Assembly (NCBI GenBank): GCA_900549335.1
Contig: UROJ01000094.1
Span: 1 to 6,229, forward strand
Source: an uncultured Collinsella sp.
Lineage (GTDB): Bacteria; Actinomycetota; Coriobacteriia; Coriobacteriales; Coriobacteriaceae
Reading direction: 5' to 3'
Length of the DNA stretch: 6,229 bases
Shown piece by piece: positions 1 to 4,658 of the stretch (its first letter is position 1; every line of letters starts with the position of its first letter). Below the pieces are notes generated by a model. It was given only the letters and a program-made list of their open reading frames with translations. It made no database searches and was not told the origin of the DNA. The translations under genes were made by a program, and so were the position numbers.

Positions 1-35
1 TCGGTCAAGATGTTCAGCTTGGCATCGCTATCCAT
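1..35 (-). CDS. 5' end of a gene leaving the window; possible radical SAM DNA modification/repair protein
   Basis: A minus-strand ATG at 35-33 opens a frame that stays open to the window edge and reads MDSDAKLNILT, followed by a partial GA codon (Asp or Glu). This resembles the start of the putative DNA modification/repair radical SAM family that is often paired with a uracil-DNA-glycosylase-like protein; those proteins begin with a charged stretch, then KLxIL(A/T)DAAKYD. The resemblance is from memory and covers only 11 residues, so the product is tentative. A GGGG stretch 6 bases upstream of the ATG, with GGAG further up, can act as ribosome binding site. The gene lies on the same strand as yeiH, 265 bases downstream of it, behind a leader with stem-loops. 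The rest of the protein, including any CxxxCxxC iron-sulfur motif, is outside the window. Confidence 0.4.
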   Translation of the reverse strand, partial: MDSDAKLNILT

Positions 36-300
36 GGTTCGCCCCGTCTCCAGCCACGACCCTTATCTGTGGCTTGGCATCTCAAGTGTTTCAAAATTGA
101 ACGATATTGCTCACCAAACACTATAGGGCAGAAAGCGCCGTCCTGCGAGTATAGGTGTTGCCCCGCATCGCCATCCTGGCGGGGCGATAAGAGCTCTTCG
201 GGACTTATAAACCTGCGGACAAGCCATACCCGCAAGAGCTCCTATCGCTCCACCGCAAGCTTGCGCCCACCAGCAACCAGCACGCAAATAAGCTACTTCT
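36..300 (-). other. Non-coding gap / leader between yeiH and the left-edge gene, with stem-loops
   Basis: No convincing protein is encoded here. Read as minus-strand RNA the region folds into three local stems: a 13-bp stem joining 236-248 to 184-196 with one G-U wobble, a 7-bp GC stem joining 179-185 to 160-166, and a 6-bp stem joining 141-146 to 128-133, also with one G-U wobble. A perfect 12-bp palindrome, CGCAAGCTTGCG, lies at 254-265 just behind yeiH. None is followed by a clear T-run on the minus strand, so no intrinsic terminator is called for yeiH. No known riboswitch was recognised. Possible -10 boxes on the minus strand (TATAGT near 125-120, TATACT near 153-148) lack a good -35. Confidence 0.5.
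128..248 (-). ncRNA. Candidate structured RNA / leader element (unidentified)
   Basis: On the minus strand GCGATAGGAGCTC (248-236) pairs along its whole length with GAGCTCTTATCGC (196-184). The only non-Watson-Crick position is a G-U wobble, which would be an A-C mismatch in a plus-strand RNA. A second wobble-containing stem, GCAGGA with TTCTGC (146-141 and 133-128), also pairs fully only in the minus transcript. Between them sits GCCCCGC/GCGGGGC (185-179 and 166-160). The GGCGAT at 172-167 (minus) could instead pair with ATCGCC at 188-183, which is part of the first stem, giving two mutually exclusive folds. This is sequence-level pairing only; no class is recognised, and it may simply be a stable untranslated region. 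Confidence 0.3.
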
Positions 301-1335
301 CTACCAGATTCCCAGCACGTGCTGCATCCCCAAACTCATGCACGCAATGCCAATCCAGCAGCAAAAGCCCAACGCGATGGGCTTGCCGCCCTTTTTGACC
401 AGCTCGACGATATCGGTATTAAAGCCAATAGCCGCCATGGCCATCACGATAAAAAACTTCGACAGCTCCTTGATGGGCGCCGTGATGGACACGGGAAGCT
501 GAAGCACCGTGGTGATTACGCTCGCCAGCACAAAGAACAGCACAAACATGGGAAACGCGCGTTTGAGGGAGAACGTGCTTTTGGCGTCGCCCCCGGCCTT
601 GCGCGCCAGATGCATCTGCCAGCACGCAAGGACCAACGTGATGGGGATAATGGCCAACGTCCTGGTGAGCTTGACCACCGTGGCGCTCTCGAGCACGTTG
701 GCGCCGGGATGCATGCTGTCCCAAGCGCTCGCCGCAGCCGTTACGGACGAGGTGTCGTTGATGGCGGTGCCGGCAAACAGCCCAAAGCCCTCGTTGGTCA
801 GGCCGAGCATGCCACCGAGCGTCGGAAACACGAGCGCCGCGATAACGTTAAACAGGAAGATAACCGAAATGGCCTGGGCAATCTCTCGATCGTCGGCATC
901 GATGACGGGTGCGGTCGCGGCGATGGCAGAACCGCCGCAAATCGACGAACCCACACCCACAAGCGTCGCAATCTTGCCCGGCACGTTCATGACGCGGCAG
1001 AGCACAAAGGCGATGACAAGCGAGGTCGAGATCGTCGCCACGATAATCGGCAGCGACTGGGCACCCTTGGACAGAATCTGGGAGAGGTTCATGCCAAAGC
1101 CAAGCAGGATAACCGCGTACTGCAAGACTTTTTTGGACGTATAGGTAACACCGGCGGCGAGCTGTTCGCGGCGATTCTTGGGAAAGACGAGCGCCAGGAC
1201 CATGCCAAAGAGGATGGCAAATACCGGCCCGCCGACCACCTCAATTTGTTTGCCGAGCAGCGTTGCGGGGATAGCGATGATCAGGCAGAACAAAACGCCC
1301 TTCCAGCGCTCGCGTACGGTATTCGCCAGTTGCAT
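301..1335 (-). CDS. YeiH/UPF0324 family putative sulfate exporter
   Basis: A polytopic inner-membrane protein of 344 residues, the usual length for the YeiH (UPF0324, Cons_hypoth698) family. Family members are annotated as putative sulfate exporters, but the substrate is not firmly established. About ten hydrophobic segments are visible, roughly at 13-29, 35-51, 72-88, 95-113, 121-144, 152-176, 222-240, 261-282, 292-306 and 318-340. Conserved glycine- and serine-rich motifs are present: LLGFGMNLSQI at 77-87, GVGSSICGGSAIAATAP at 127-143, GTAINDTSSVTAA at 189-201 and KLTRTLAIIPI at 222-232. The start is supported by AAGGA 7 bases upstream of the ATG. The gene is divergent from the GntR-type regulator, which may control it. 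No intact terminator is seen behind it. The family call is firm; the transported ion is inferred from annotation habit. Confidence 0.9.
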   Translation of the reverse strand: MQLANTVRERWKGVLFCLIIAIPATLLGKQIEVVGGPVFAILFGMVLALVFPKNRREQLAAGVTYTSKKVLQYAVILLGFGMNLSQILSKGAQSLPIIVATISTSLVIAFVLCRVMNVPGKIATLVGVGSSICGGSAIAATAPVIDADDREIAQAISVIFLFNVIAALVFPTLGGMLGLTNEGFGLFAGTAINDTSSVTAAASAWDSMHPGANVLESATVVKLTRTLAIIPITLVLACWQMHLARKAGGDAKSTFSLKRAFPMFVLFFVLASVITTVLQLPVSITAPIKELSKFFIVMAMAAIGFNTDIVELVKKGGKPIALGFCCWIGIACMSLGMQHVLGIW

Positions 1336-1528
1336 ATGGGATTCCTTCTTTCTCTTTCACGTTTGCGACGGCTTATGATATGGCAACATCGAGCACAGTC
1401 TCGCGCAAACAAAGACTAAGATGCCGCAATAGTTCTCGGGCGACAGTCGAATTACCCACCGCGGAGAGCTGATTCGCGGCATAATAAACAACTGACATAT
1501 GAGTTTGATAGAACGGTTGCGAGGCACT
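1336..1528. promoter_or_regulatory. Divergent yeiH/GntR intergenic region with candidate operator halves
   Basis: This gap must hold the promoters of both yeiH and the GntR gene, although no hexamer pair with good spacing could be assigned on either strand. Two short symmetric motifs stand out. ATGCCGC (1421-1427) recurs inverted as GCGGCAT (1476-1482), 48 bases apart, with ATT also shared on the inner side apart from one inserted base. CGACAGTCG (1441-1449) is a 9-bp palindrome between them. Either could serve the adjacent regulator. The symmetry is seen directly; use as operators is inference. Confidence 0.35.
1521..1524 (+). promoter_or_regulatory. Ribosome binding site favouring the GntR start at 1529
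   Basis: GAGG lies 4 bases before the ATG at 1529. The upstream in-frame ATG at 1499 has no purine-rich stretch before it. The ten codons it would add (with AGT, TTG, ATA and CGA) look unlike the rest of the gene. A third in-frame ATG at 1541 is preceded by GGAAG and cannot be excluded. Confidence 0.5.
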
Positions 1529-2230
1529 ATGGAAGAATCGATGCACGTCGGCGAGCAAGAAACAAGCCTACAAGACCAGTCCTACCACACCATTCGACGC
1601 AAAATCGTCTACCTGGACTACAAGCCGGGCGAAAAGCTAGGCGTCAAGCAGCTTTGCGACGACCTGGATATGGGGCGCACCCCCGTGCGCGAGGCTTTGG
1701 TTCGCTTGGCGCAGGAAGGCCTGGTACGTACCGTGCCCCAAAGTGGCACCTATGTCTCGCCCATCAACCTCACCCTTGCCGAAAGTGCCTGCTACATTCG
1801 CGAGCACCTGGAAAAGCAGGTAATTGTGGAGTGCTGCGCCCGTGCCACCTCGGCAGGCATCGAGCAGCTCGACCGCGCCATCGCGCTGCAGGAAAAGGCC
1901 ATGGCCGAAGAGGATCGCATCGGCTTCTTTTTGAGCGACAACCTCATGCATCACATGATTTTTAGCATCGCATGCCGCAGCACCGTGTGGTCGTGGCTCG
2001 AGGAGACCAATGCCGACCTGGAGCGCTTCCGCTGGCTGCGCGCCGCCACGCAGGTTCTCGACAATCAGGACATCGTGAACGAGCACAAGCAGATTCGCCG
2101 CGCCATCGCCGGTCGCGACCCCATCGAAGCGAGCTTTTTAGTCAGCAAGCACCTGCATATGATGTTCCGCAACCAAACCGAGGTTCTGGACCAGTTCCCC
2201 GAGTACTTCGAGACCAGCAAGCTCCGCTAA
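1529..2230 (+). CDS. GntR-family transcriptional regulator, FCD (FadR-like) subfamily
   Basis: A DNA-binding repressor or activator of 233 residues from this start (243 if the ATG at 1499 is used), normal for the family. The N-terminal winged helix-turn-helix covers about residues 14-80 and contains the GntR signature MGRTPVREALVRLAQEGLV, followed by the wing SGTYVSPI. The rest is an all-helical FCD ligand domain. Its four usual metal-binding positions appear intact: Asp137 and His141 in DNLMHH, His186 in NEHKQI and His208 in SKHLH. FCD regulators of this kind usually sense a carboxylic acid or a related metabolite, often through the metal. It is divergent from the YeiH-family exporter, which is the likeliest target, and it may also regulate itself. 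The effector cannot be told from sequence. The stop codon abuts a hairpin repeat. Confidence 0.9.
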   Translation: MEESMHVGEQETSLQDQSYHTIRRKIVYLDYKPGEKLGVKQLCDDLDMGRTPVREALVRLAQEGLVRTVPQSGTYVSPINLTLAESACYIREHLEKQVIVECCARATSAGIEQLDRAIALQEKAMAEEDRIGFFLSDNLMHHMIFSIACRSTVWSWLEETNADLERFRWLRAATQVLDNQDIVNEHKQIRRAIAGRDPIEASFLVSKHLHMMFRNQTEVLDQFPEYFETSKLR

Positions 2231-2276
2231 CCTGCCAAAACCACCACAAAGGGGACAGTCACCTTTGTGGTGGTTT
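2229..2276 (+). repeat. REP-like hairpin element, copy 1 (possible GntR-gene terminator)
   Basis: AAACCACCACAAAGG (2238-2252) and CCTTTGTGGTGGTTT (2262-2276) form a perfect 15-bp inverted repeat around the 9-base loop GGACAGTCA. It begins right behind the stop codon of the GntR gene, so it could act as a terminator, although only three T residues follow the stem. The preceding bases AACCTGCCAAAA (2229-2240) match an arm of the different element at 4572-4610, so this copy looks like a junction of two repeat types. Two more copies of the core hairpin lie in the glmS/lacI gap. Such short dispersed palindromes resemble REP sequences that RAYT-type transposases spread; that link is inference. Confidence 0.8.
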
Positions 2277-2284
2277 CTCCGTAC

Positions 2285-2325
2285 AAAAAGGCCCGGCTCC
2301 GTCTGATGACGCGGAGCCGGGCCTT
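2285..2325 (-). terminator. Intrinsic terminator of glmS
   Basis: A 14-bp perfect stem, AAGGCCCGGCTCCG (2288-2301) with CGGAGCCGGGCCTT (2312-2325), encloses a 10-base loop. On the minus strand it is followed by TTTTT (2289-2285), the layout of a rho-independent terminator, 25 bases behind the glmS stop codon. On the plus strand only TT follows the stem, so it mainly serves glmS. Confidence 0.9.
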
Positions 2326-2350
2326 GGTCGTTAGAACGGCGGAATATTAG

Positions 2351-4198
2351 TTATTCCACGGTCACGCTCTTAGCGAGGTTTCGAGGTTGGTCAACGTCGC
2401 AGCCGCGCAGAATGGCGACCTCGCGGGCGAGCAGCTGCAGCGGGACGCTCGCCGTGATGGGGCTGAACACGTCGCGGACTGCCGGCACGCGGATGATGCA
2501 GTCGGCGATCTTGTTGATCTCCTCGTCACCCTCGGTGGCAACGACGATGACCTTGGCGCCGCGTGCCTTGCACTCCATAAGGTTCGACACAGTCTTGTCG
2601 TAGGTAGCACTCTTGGTGGCCACAGCGATGACAGGGAAACCCGGGTCGATCAGGGCAATGGGGCCGTGCTTCATCTCGCCGGCAGCGTAGGCCTCGGCGT
2701 GCAGGTAGCTGACCTCTTTGAGCTTGAGTGCGCCCTCGTAGGAAATGGCGGCACCCATGCCACGACCCACGAACAGCGCCGACTGCGCGTCCTTGCACAG
2801 CAGGGCGGCCTCATGAACGGCCTCGGTTTGGGTATCCAAAATCCACTGGATCTGCTCGGCCGTGTCGGAAAGCTCGCGGAACAGCATGCGCGCCTGCTTG
2901 GTGGTCAGACGGTACTTGACCTGCGCCAGCAGCAGGGCCAAAAGCGTGAGGCTCACGACCTGACCGATGAAGCTCTTGGTCGAAGCGACTGCGATCTCCT
3001 TGTTGGCCTTGGTGTAGATAACGCCGTCGCTCTCGCGCGCCACCGGGCTGCCCACCACGTTGGTGATGCCGAAGACCTTGGCACCCTTGATGCGCGCGTC
3101 GCGAATGGCGGCGAGGGTGTCGGCCGTCTCGCCCGACTGGGACACGGCCACGACAAGCGTCGTCGGCGTGATGATGGGATTGCGATAGCGGAACTCGCTG
3201 GCCGCCTCAACCTCGGTGGGGATGCGAGCCCAGCCCTCAATAAGGTTCTTGGCGATGAGGCCAGCGTGATAGCTGGTGCCGCAAGCGATCACGTAGACGC
3301 GGTCGATGTCGTTGAGTTCCTCGAGGGACAGGCCCAGCTCGTCGATATCGAGCTCGCCGGCGGGGGTCATACGGCCCACCAGCGTGTCGCGCACGACGCG
3401 CGGCTGCTCATGGATCTCCTTGAGCATAAAGTCGGGATAACCGCCCTTTTCTGCCATGTCCAGGTCCCAGTCGATGTGGGTGACCTTGGGCTCGATAACG
3501 TTGCCGGCCTCGTCGGTGTACTCGACGCCTGTGGGCGTGAGCTTGGCAAACTGACCGTCCTCGAGCACCACGACATCGCGGGTGGCGTCGATGAGCGCGA
3601 TGACATCGGAAGCAACATAGGAGCCGGTTTCGCCCACGCCGACTACGATCGGGGAATCCTTGCGGGCCACGGCGATCACGCCGGGTTCGTCAGCGCACAC
3701 GGCGGCCAGACCATAGGCACCGACCACGTGGGTGCAAGCCTCGCGCACGGAGTCCATCAGGTCGTGCGTCTCGGCATAAGCCTCTTCGATCAGATGCGCG
3801 AAGACCTCGGTATCGGTCTCGCTCTTAAAGTGGTGGCCGCGACCCTCCAGCTCTTCGCGCAGCTCGGCGAAGTTCTCGATGATGCCGTTGTGAACGATGG
3901 CGATACGACCGTCGCAGCTGGTGTGAGGGTGAGCGTTAACGACGGAGGGCTTGCCGTGGGTGGCCCAACGGGTGTGGCCGATACCGCAGGTAGCGTCGCT
4001 GTCGATGTTGGAAAGCTCGCTCTCCAAGCCCGCGACCTTGCCCACGCGGCGGATGACGTCGAGGTGCGCTGCGGCGCCCTCGCCCACCTCGAGCGCGACG
4101 CCCGAGGAGTCATACCCGCGATACTCCATACGCTTAAGACCCGTGACCAGGATGTTCTTTGCAATATCAGAGCCGGTGTAGCCGACAATTCCGCACAT
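2351..4198 (-). CDS. glmS: Glutamine--fructose-6-phosphate aminotransferase (isomerizing)
   Basis: Converts fructose 6-phosphate and glutamine to glucosamine 6-phosphate and glutamate, the entry step to UDP-GlcNAc for peptidoglycan; cytosolic. At 615 residues it is full length. The class II glutamine amidotransferase domain (about 1-240) starts with the nucleophile Cys2 in MCGIVGYTG and keeps HTRWATHG (75-82), HNGIIENF (103-110) and SETDTE (126-131). The linker LKEIHEQP (259-266) leads to SIS domain 1, with CGTSYHAG (306-313), SQSGETADT (353-361) and STKSF (406-410). SIS domain 2 carries LKLKEVSYLHAEAY (491-504) and GEMKHGP (507-513). The conserved C-terminal tail DVDQPRNLAKSVTVE supplies the sugar-site lysine. 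AAGGGA 8 bases before the ATG supports the start. It is monocistronic, with its own terminator. No glmS ribozyme is visible in the short leader; control may instead use the half-sites near 4300-4332. Confidence 0.98.
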   Translation of the reverse strand: MCGIVGYTGSDIAKNILVTGLKRMEYRGYDSSGVALEVGEGAAAHLDVIRRVGKVAGLESELSNIDSDATCGIGHTRWATHGKPSVVNAHPHTSCDGRIAIVHNGIIENFAELREELEGRGHHFKSETDTEVFAHLIEEAYAETHDLMDSVREACTHVVGAYGLAAVCADEPGVIAVARKDSPIVVGVGETGSYVASDVIALIDATRDVVVLEDGQFAKLTPTGVEYTDEAGNVIEPKVTHIDWDLDMAEKGGYPDFMLKEIHEQPRVVRDTLVGRMTPAGELDIDELGLSLEELNDIDRVYVIACGTSYHAGLIAKNLIEGWARIPTEVEAASEFRYRNPIITPTTLVVAVSQSGETADTLAAIRDARIKGAKVFGITNVVGSPVARESDGVIYTKANKEIAVASTKSFIGQVVSLTLLALLLAQVKYRLTTKQARMLFRELSDTAEQIQWILDTQTEAVHEAALLCKDAQSALFVGRGMGAAISYEGALKLKEVSYLHAEAYAAGEMKHGPIALIDPGFPVIAVATKSATYDKTVSNLMECKARGAKVIVVATEGDEEINKIADCIIRVPAVRDVFSPITASVPLQLLAREVAILRGCDVDQPRNLAKSVTVE

Positions 4199-4267
4199 AG
4201 GATAAATCCCTTCGTTCGCGTGACTGCAAGACGTCCACGCACAGGGGGCGCTGAGACGTATAACGTT

Positions 4268-4301
4268 TGAGTATTGTACTCACGCAAGCGCAAGCTGATA
4301 T
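4268..4301 (-). promoter_or_regulatory. Probable glmS promoter
   Basis: On the minus strand TACAAT (4278-4273) matches five of six bases of the -10 consensus. A weak -35, ATATCA (4301-4296), lies 17 bases upstream. Transcription would begin near 4266 and give a leader of about 65 bases. The -10 sits inside a 15-bp dyad, TGAGTATTGTACTCA (4268-4282), and the -35 touches the first ATACCA half-site. The poor -35 would fit a promoter that depends on, or is blocked by, a bound regulator. Confidence 0.45.
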
Positions 4302-4332
4302 ACCAGAAGTGGTATCTCAACTTAGATACCAC
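4300..4332. promoter_or_regulatory. Candidate operator: three TGGTAT/ATACCA half-sites upstream of glmS
   Basis: ATACCA (4300-4305), TGGTAT (4310-4315) and ATACCA (4326-4331) alternate in orientation. The first pair forms ATACCA-GAAG-TGGTAT. The second forms a perfect 9-bp inverted repeat, GTGGTATCT-CAACTT-AGATACCAC (4309-4332). TGGT/ACCA half-sites are typical of GntR-family operators, including those of amino-sugar regulators such as NagR/DasR, although the spacing here differs from the known sites. The binding protein is unknown. As RNA the second dyad could also form a hairpin, but it lies upstream of the likely glmS start. Confidence 0.5.
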
Positions 4333-4351
4333 CCGATGCACACACGTCCAG

Positions 4352-4404
4352 CCGGTCCAAACCACCACAATGGGGACAGGCACCTTTGTGGTGGTTTGGA
4401 CCGG
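4352..4404 (+). repeat. REP-like hairpin element, copy 2
   Basis: A 22-bp stem with one T-T mismatch (4371/4385). The outer 19 bp, CCGGTCCAAACCACCACAA and its complement, are perfect, and the inner GG/CC closes a 9-base loop GGACAGGCA (4374-4382). The core is the same as at 2238-2276. The stem here is longer because the flanks CCGGTCC/GGACCGG are also complementary. It lies between the divergent glmS and lacI promoters and encodes nothing. Confidence 0.85.
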
Positions 4405-4429
4405 GGCGGCGCTCTGTCCCAGCGAAAGA

Positions 4430-4484
4430 TCTCGATCTGTAACATCTGGGGCTCCGGAAGCCGGCTTAGTGTTACAGATCGAGA
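4430..4484. repeat. 15-bp inverted repeat of a different type
   Basis: TCTCGATCTGTAACA (4430-4444) is repeated inverted and without mismatch as TGTTACAGATCGAGA (4470-4484). The 25-base centre contains the palindrome AAGCCGGCTT (4458-4467) and a possible GGCT/AGCC mini-stem. CTGTCCC, the core shared with the neighbouring hairpins, occurs just outside at 4414-4420, so it may belong to the same class of dispersed element. No T-run follows on either side, which argues against a terminator. Confidence 0.7.
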
Positions 4485-4506
4485 CAATTGAAGGCCCAGG
4501 CAGCTC

Positions 4507-4543
4507 AAACCACCACAAAGGTGTCTGCCCCCTTCGTGGTGGT
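4507..4543 (-). repeat. REP-like hairpin element, copy 3 (inverted, diverged)
   Basis: ACCACCACAAAGG (4509-4521) and CCTTCGTGGTGGT (4531-4543) pair over 13 positions with one mismatch, around a 9-base loop that reads GGGCAGACA on the minus strand. The element is therefore the same as copies 1 and 2 but in the opposite orientation. On the minus strand the mismatch becomes a G-T wobble, so the fold is kept on the strand that carries the GGRCAG loop. Confidence 0.75.
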
Positions 4544-4571
4544 CGCGCTGGCAACGGCGTTTCCCCAGATA

Positions 4572-4610
4572 AAACCTGCCAAAATAAACCTGTCCCTTTT
4601 TGGTAGGTTT
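4572..4610 (-). repeat. Second REP-like hairpin type (AAACCTGCCAAAA arms)
   Basis: AAACCTGCCAAAA (4572-4584) pairs with TTTTGGTAGGTTT (4598-4610) over 13 bp with one G-T position, enclosing a 13-base loop that contains CCTGTCCC. The minus strand carries GGGACAGG, the same core as the loops of the CCACCAC-armed copies. It ends 7 bases before the -10 box of lacI, so its right arm occupies the lacI -35 region. A 12-base piece of its left arm recurs at 2229-2240. Confidence 0.75.
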
Positions 4611-4614
4611 GGGA

Positions 4615-4623
4615 TGCTACAAT
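4615..4623 (+). promoter_or_regulatory. Probable lacI-family gene promoter (extended -10)
   Basis: TGCTACAAT is an extended -10 box (TGN followed by TACAAT). The position 17 bases upstream, CCTTTT (4595-4600), is a poor -35 and lies in the hairpin element at 4572-4610. Transcription would start near 4630, giving a leader of about 29 bases with the LacI-type dyad in it. Confidence 0.5.
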
Positions 4624-4634
4624 CTGGCTTGTAC

Positions 4635-4648
4635 TTGAAACGCATCAA
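4635..4648. promoter_or_regulatory. Candidate LacI-type operator (autoregulation)
   Basis: TTGAAACGCATCAA has TTGA/TCAA outer arms and a central CG, the pattern of LacI/GalR-family operators, where the hinge-helix leucine inserts at the central CG step. It lies just downstream of the probable transcription start and overlaps the ribosome binding site, a good place for autorepression. The inner bases are imperfectly symmetric (AAC against GCA), so this is a candidate only. Confidence 0.4.
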
Positions 4649-4653
4649 AGGGG
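4647..4653 (+). promoter_or_regulatory. Ribosome binding site fixing the lacI-family start
   Basis: AAAGGGG lies 5 bases before the ATG at 4659. The open frame extends upstream to 4488, but that part runs through the hairpin repeats and the promoter. The ATG at 4659 starts exactly at a typical LacI N-terminus (MAKVKISDVAREAGVS). Confidence 0.85.
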
Positions 4654-4658
4654 CCGCT

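Noticed and set aside
208..219. TAAACCTGCGGA as a further fragment of the element at 4572-4610
   Set aside because: Only 8 bases match (TAAACCTG) and no complementary arm is present; this is likely chance.
69..398. Small open frames on both strands at 14-398
   Set aside because: Unusual composition, no convincing ribosome binding site, and overlap with the stem-loop region and the yeiH 3' end.
319..1419. 366-codon plus-strand open frame opposite the YeiH-family gene
   Set aside because: Its product is rich in Arg, His, Gln and Asp, as expected of an antisense shadow; the minus-strand membrane protein is clearly the real gene.
4199..4266. Possible glmS ribozyme, because AGCGCC occurs in the glmS leader on the minus strand
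   Set aside because: The leader from the probable start is only about 65 bases, far shorter than the ribozyme, and the conserved core stems could not be laid out.
2387..4270. 627-codon plus-strand open frame opposite glmS
   Set aside because: A shadow frame in GC-rich coding DNA antisense to a clear, full-length glmS; its protein is low-complexity and matches nothing recognised.
2238..4543. CRISPR array, because of recurring palindromic units
   Set aside because: Units are irregularly spaced, occur in both orientations and lie on either side of glmS; no spacers of constant length and no cas genes.
4267..4606. Short plus-strand open frames in the glmS/lacI gap
   Set aside because: They are made of translated palindromic repeats and cross promoter and operator motifs.
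4488..4658. Longer reading frame for the LacI-family protein starting at 4488
   Set aside because: It runs through two hairpin repeats and the promoter; the ATG at 4659 has a good ribosome binding site and begins the domain exactly.
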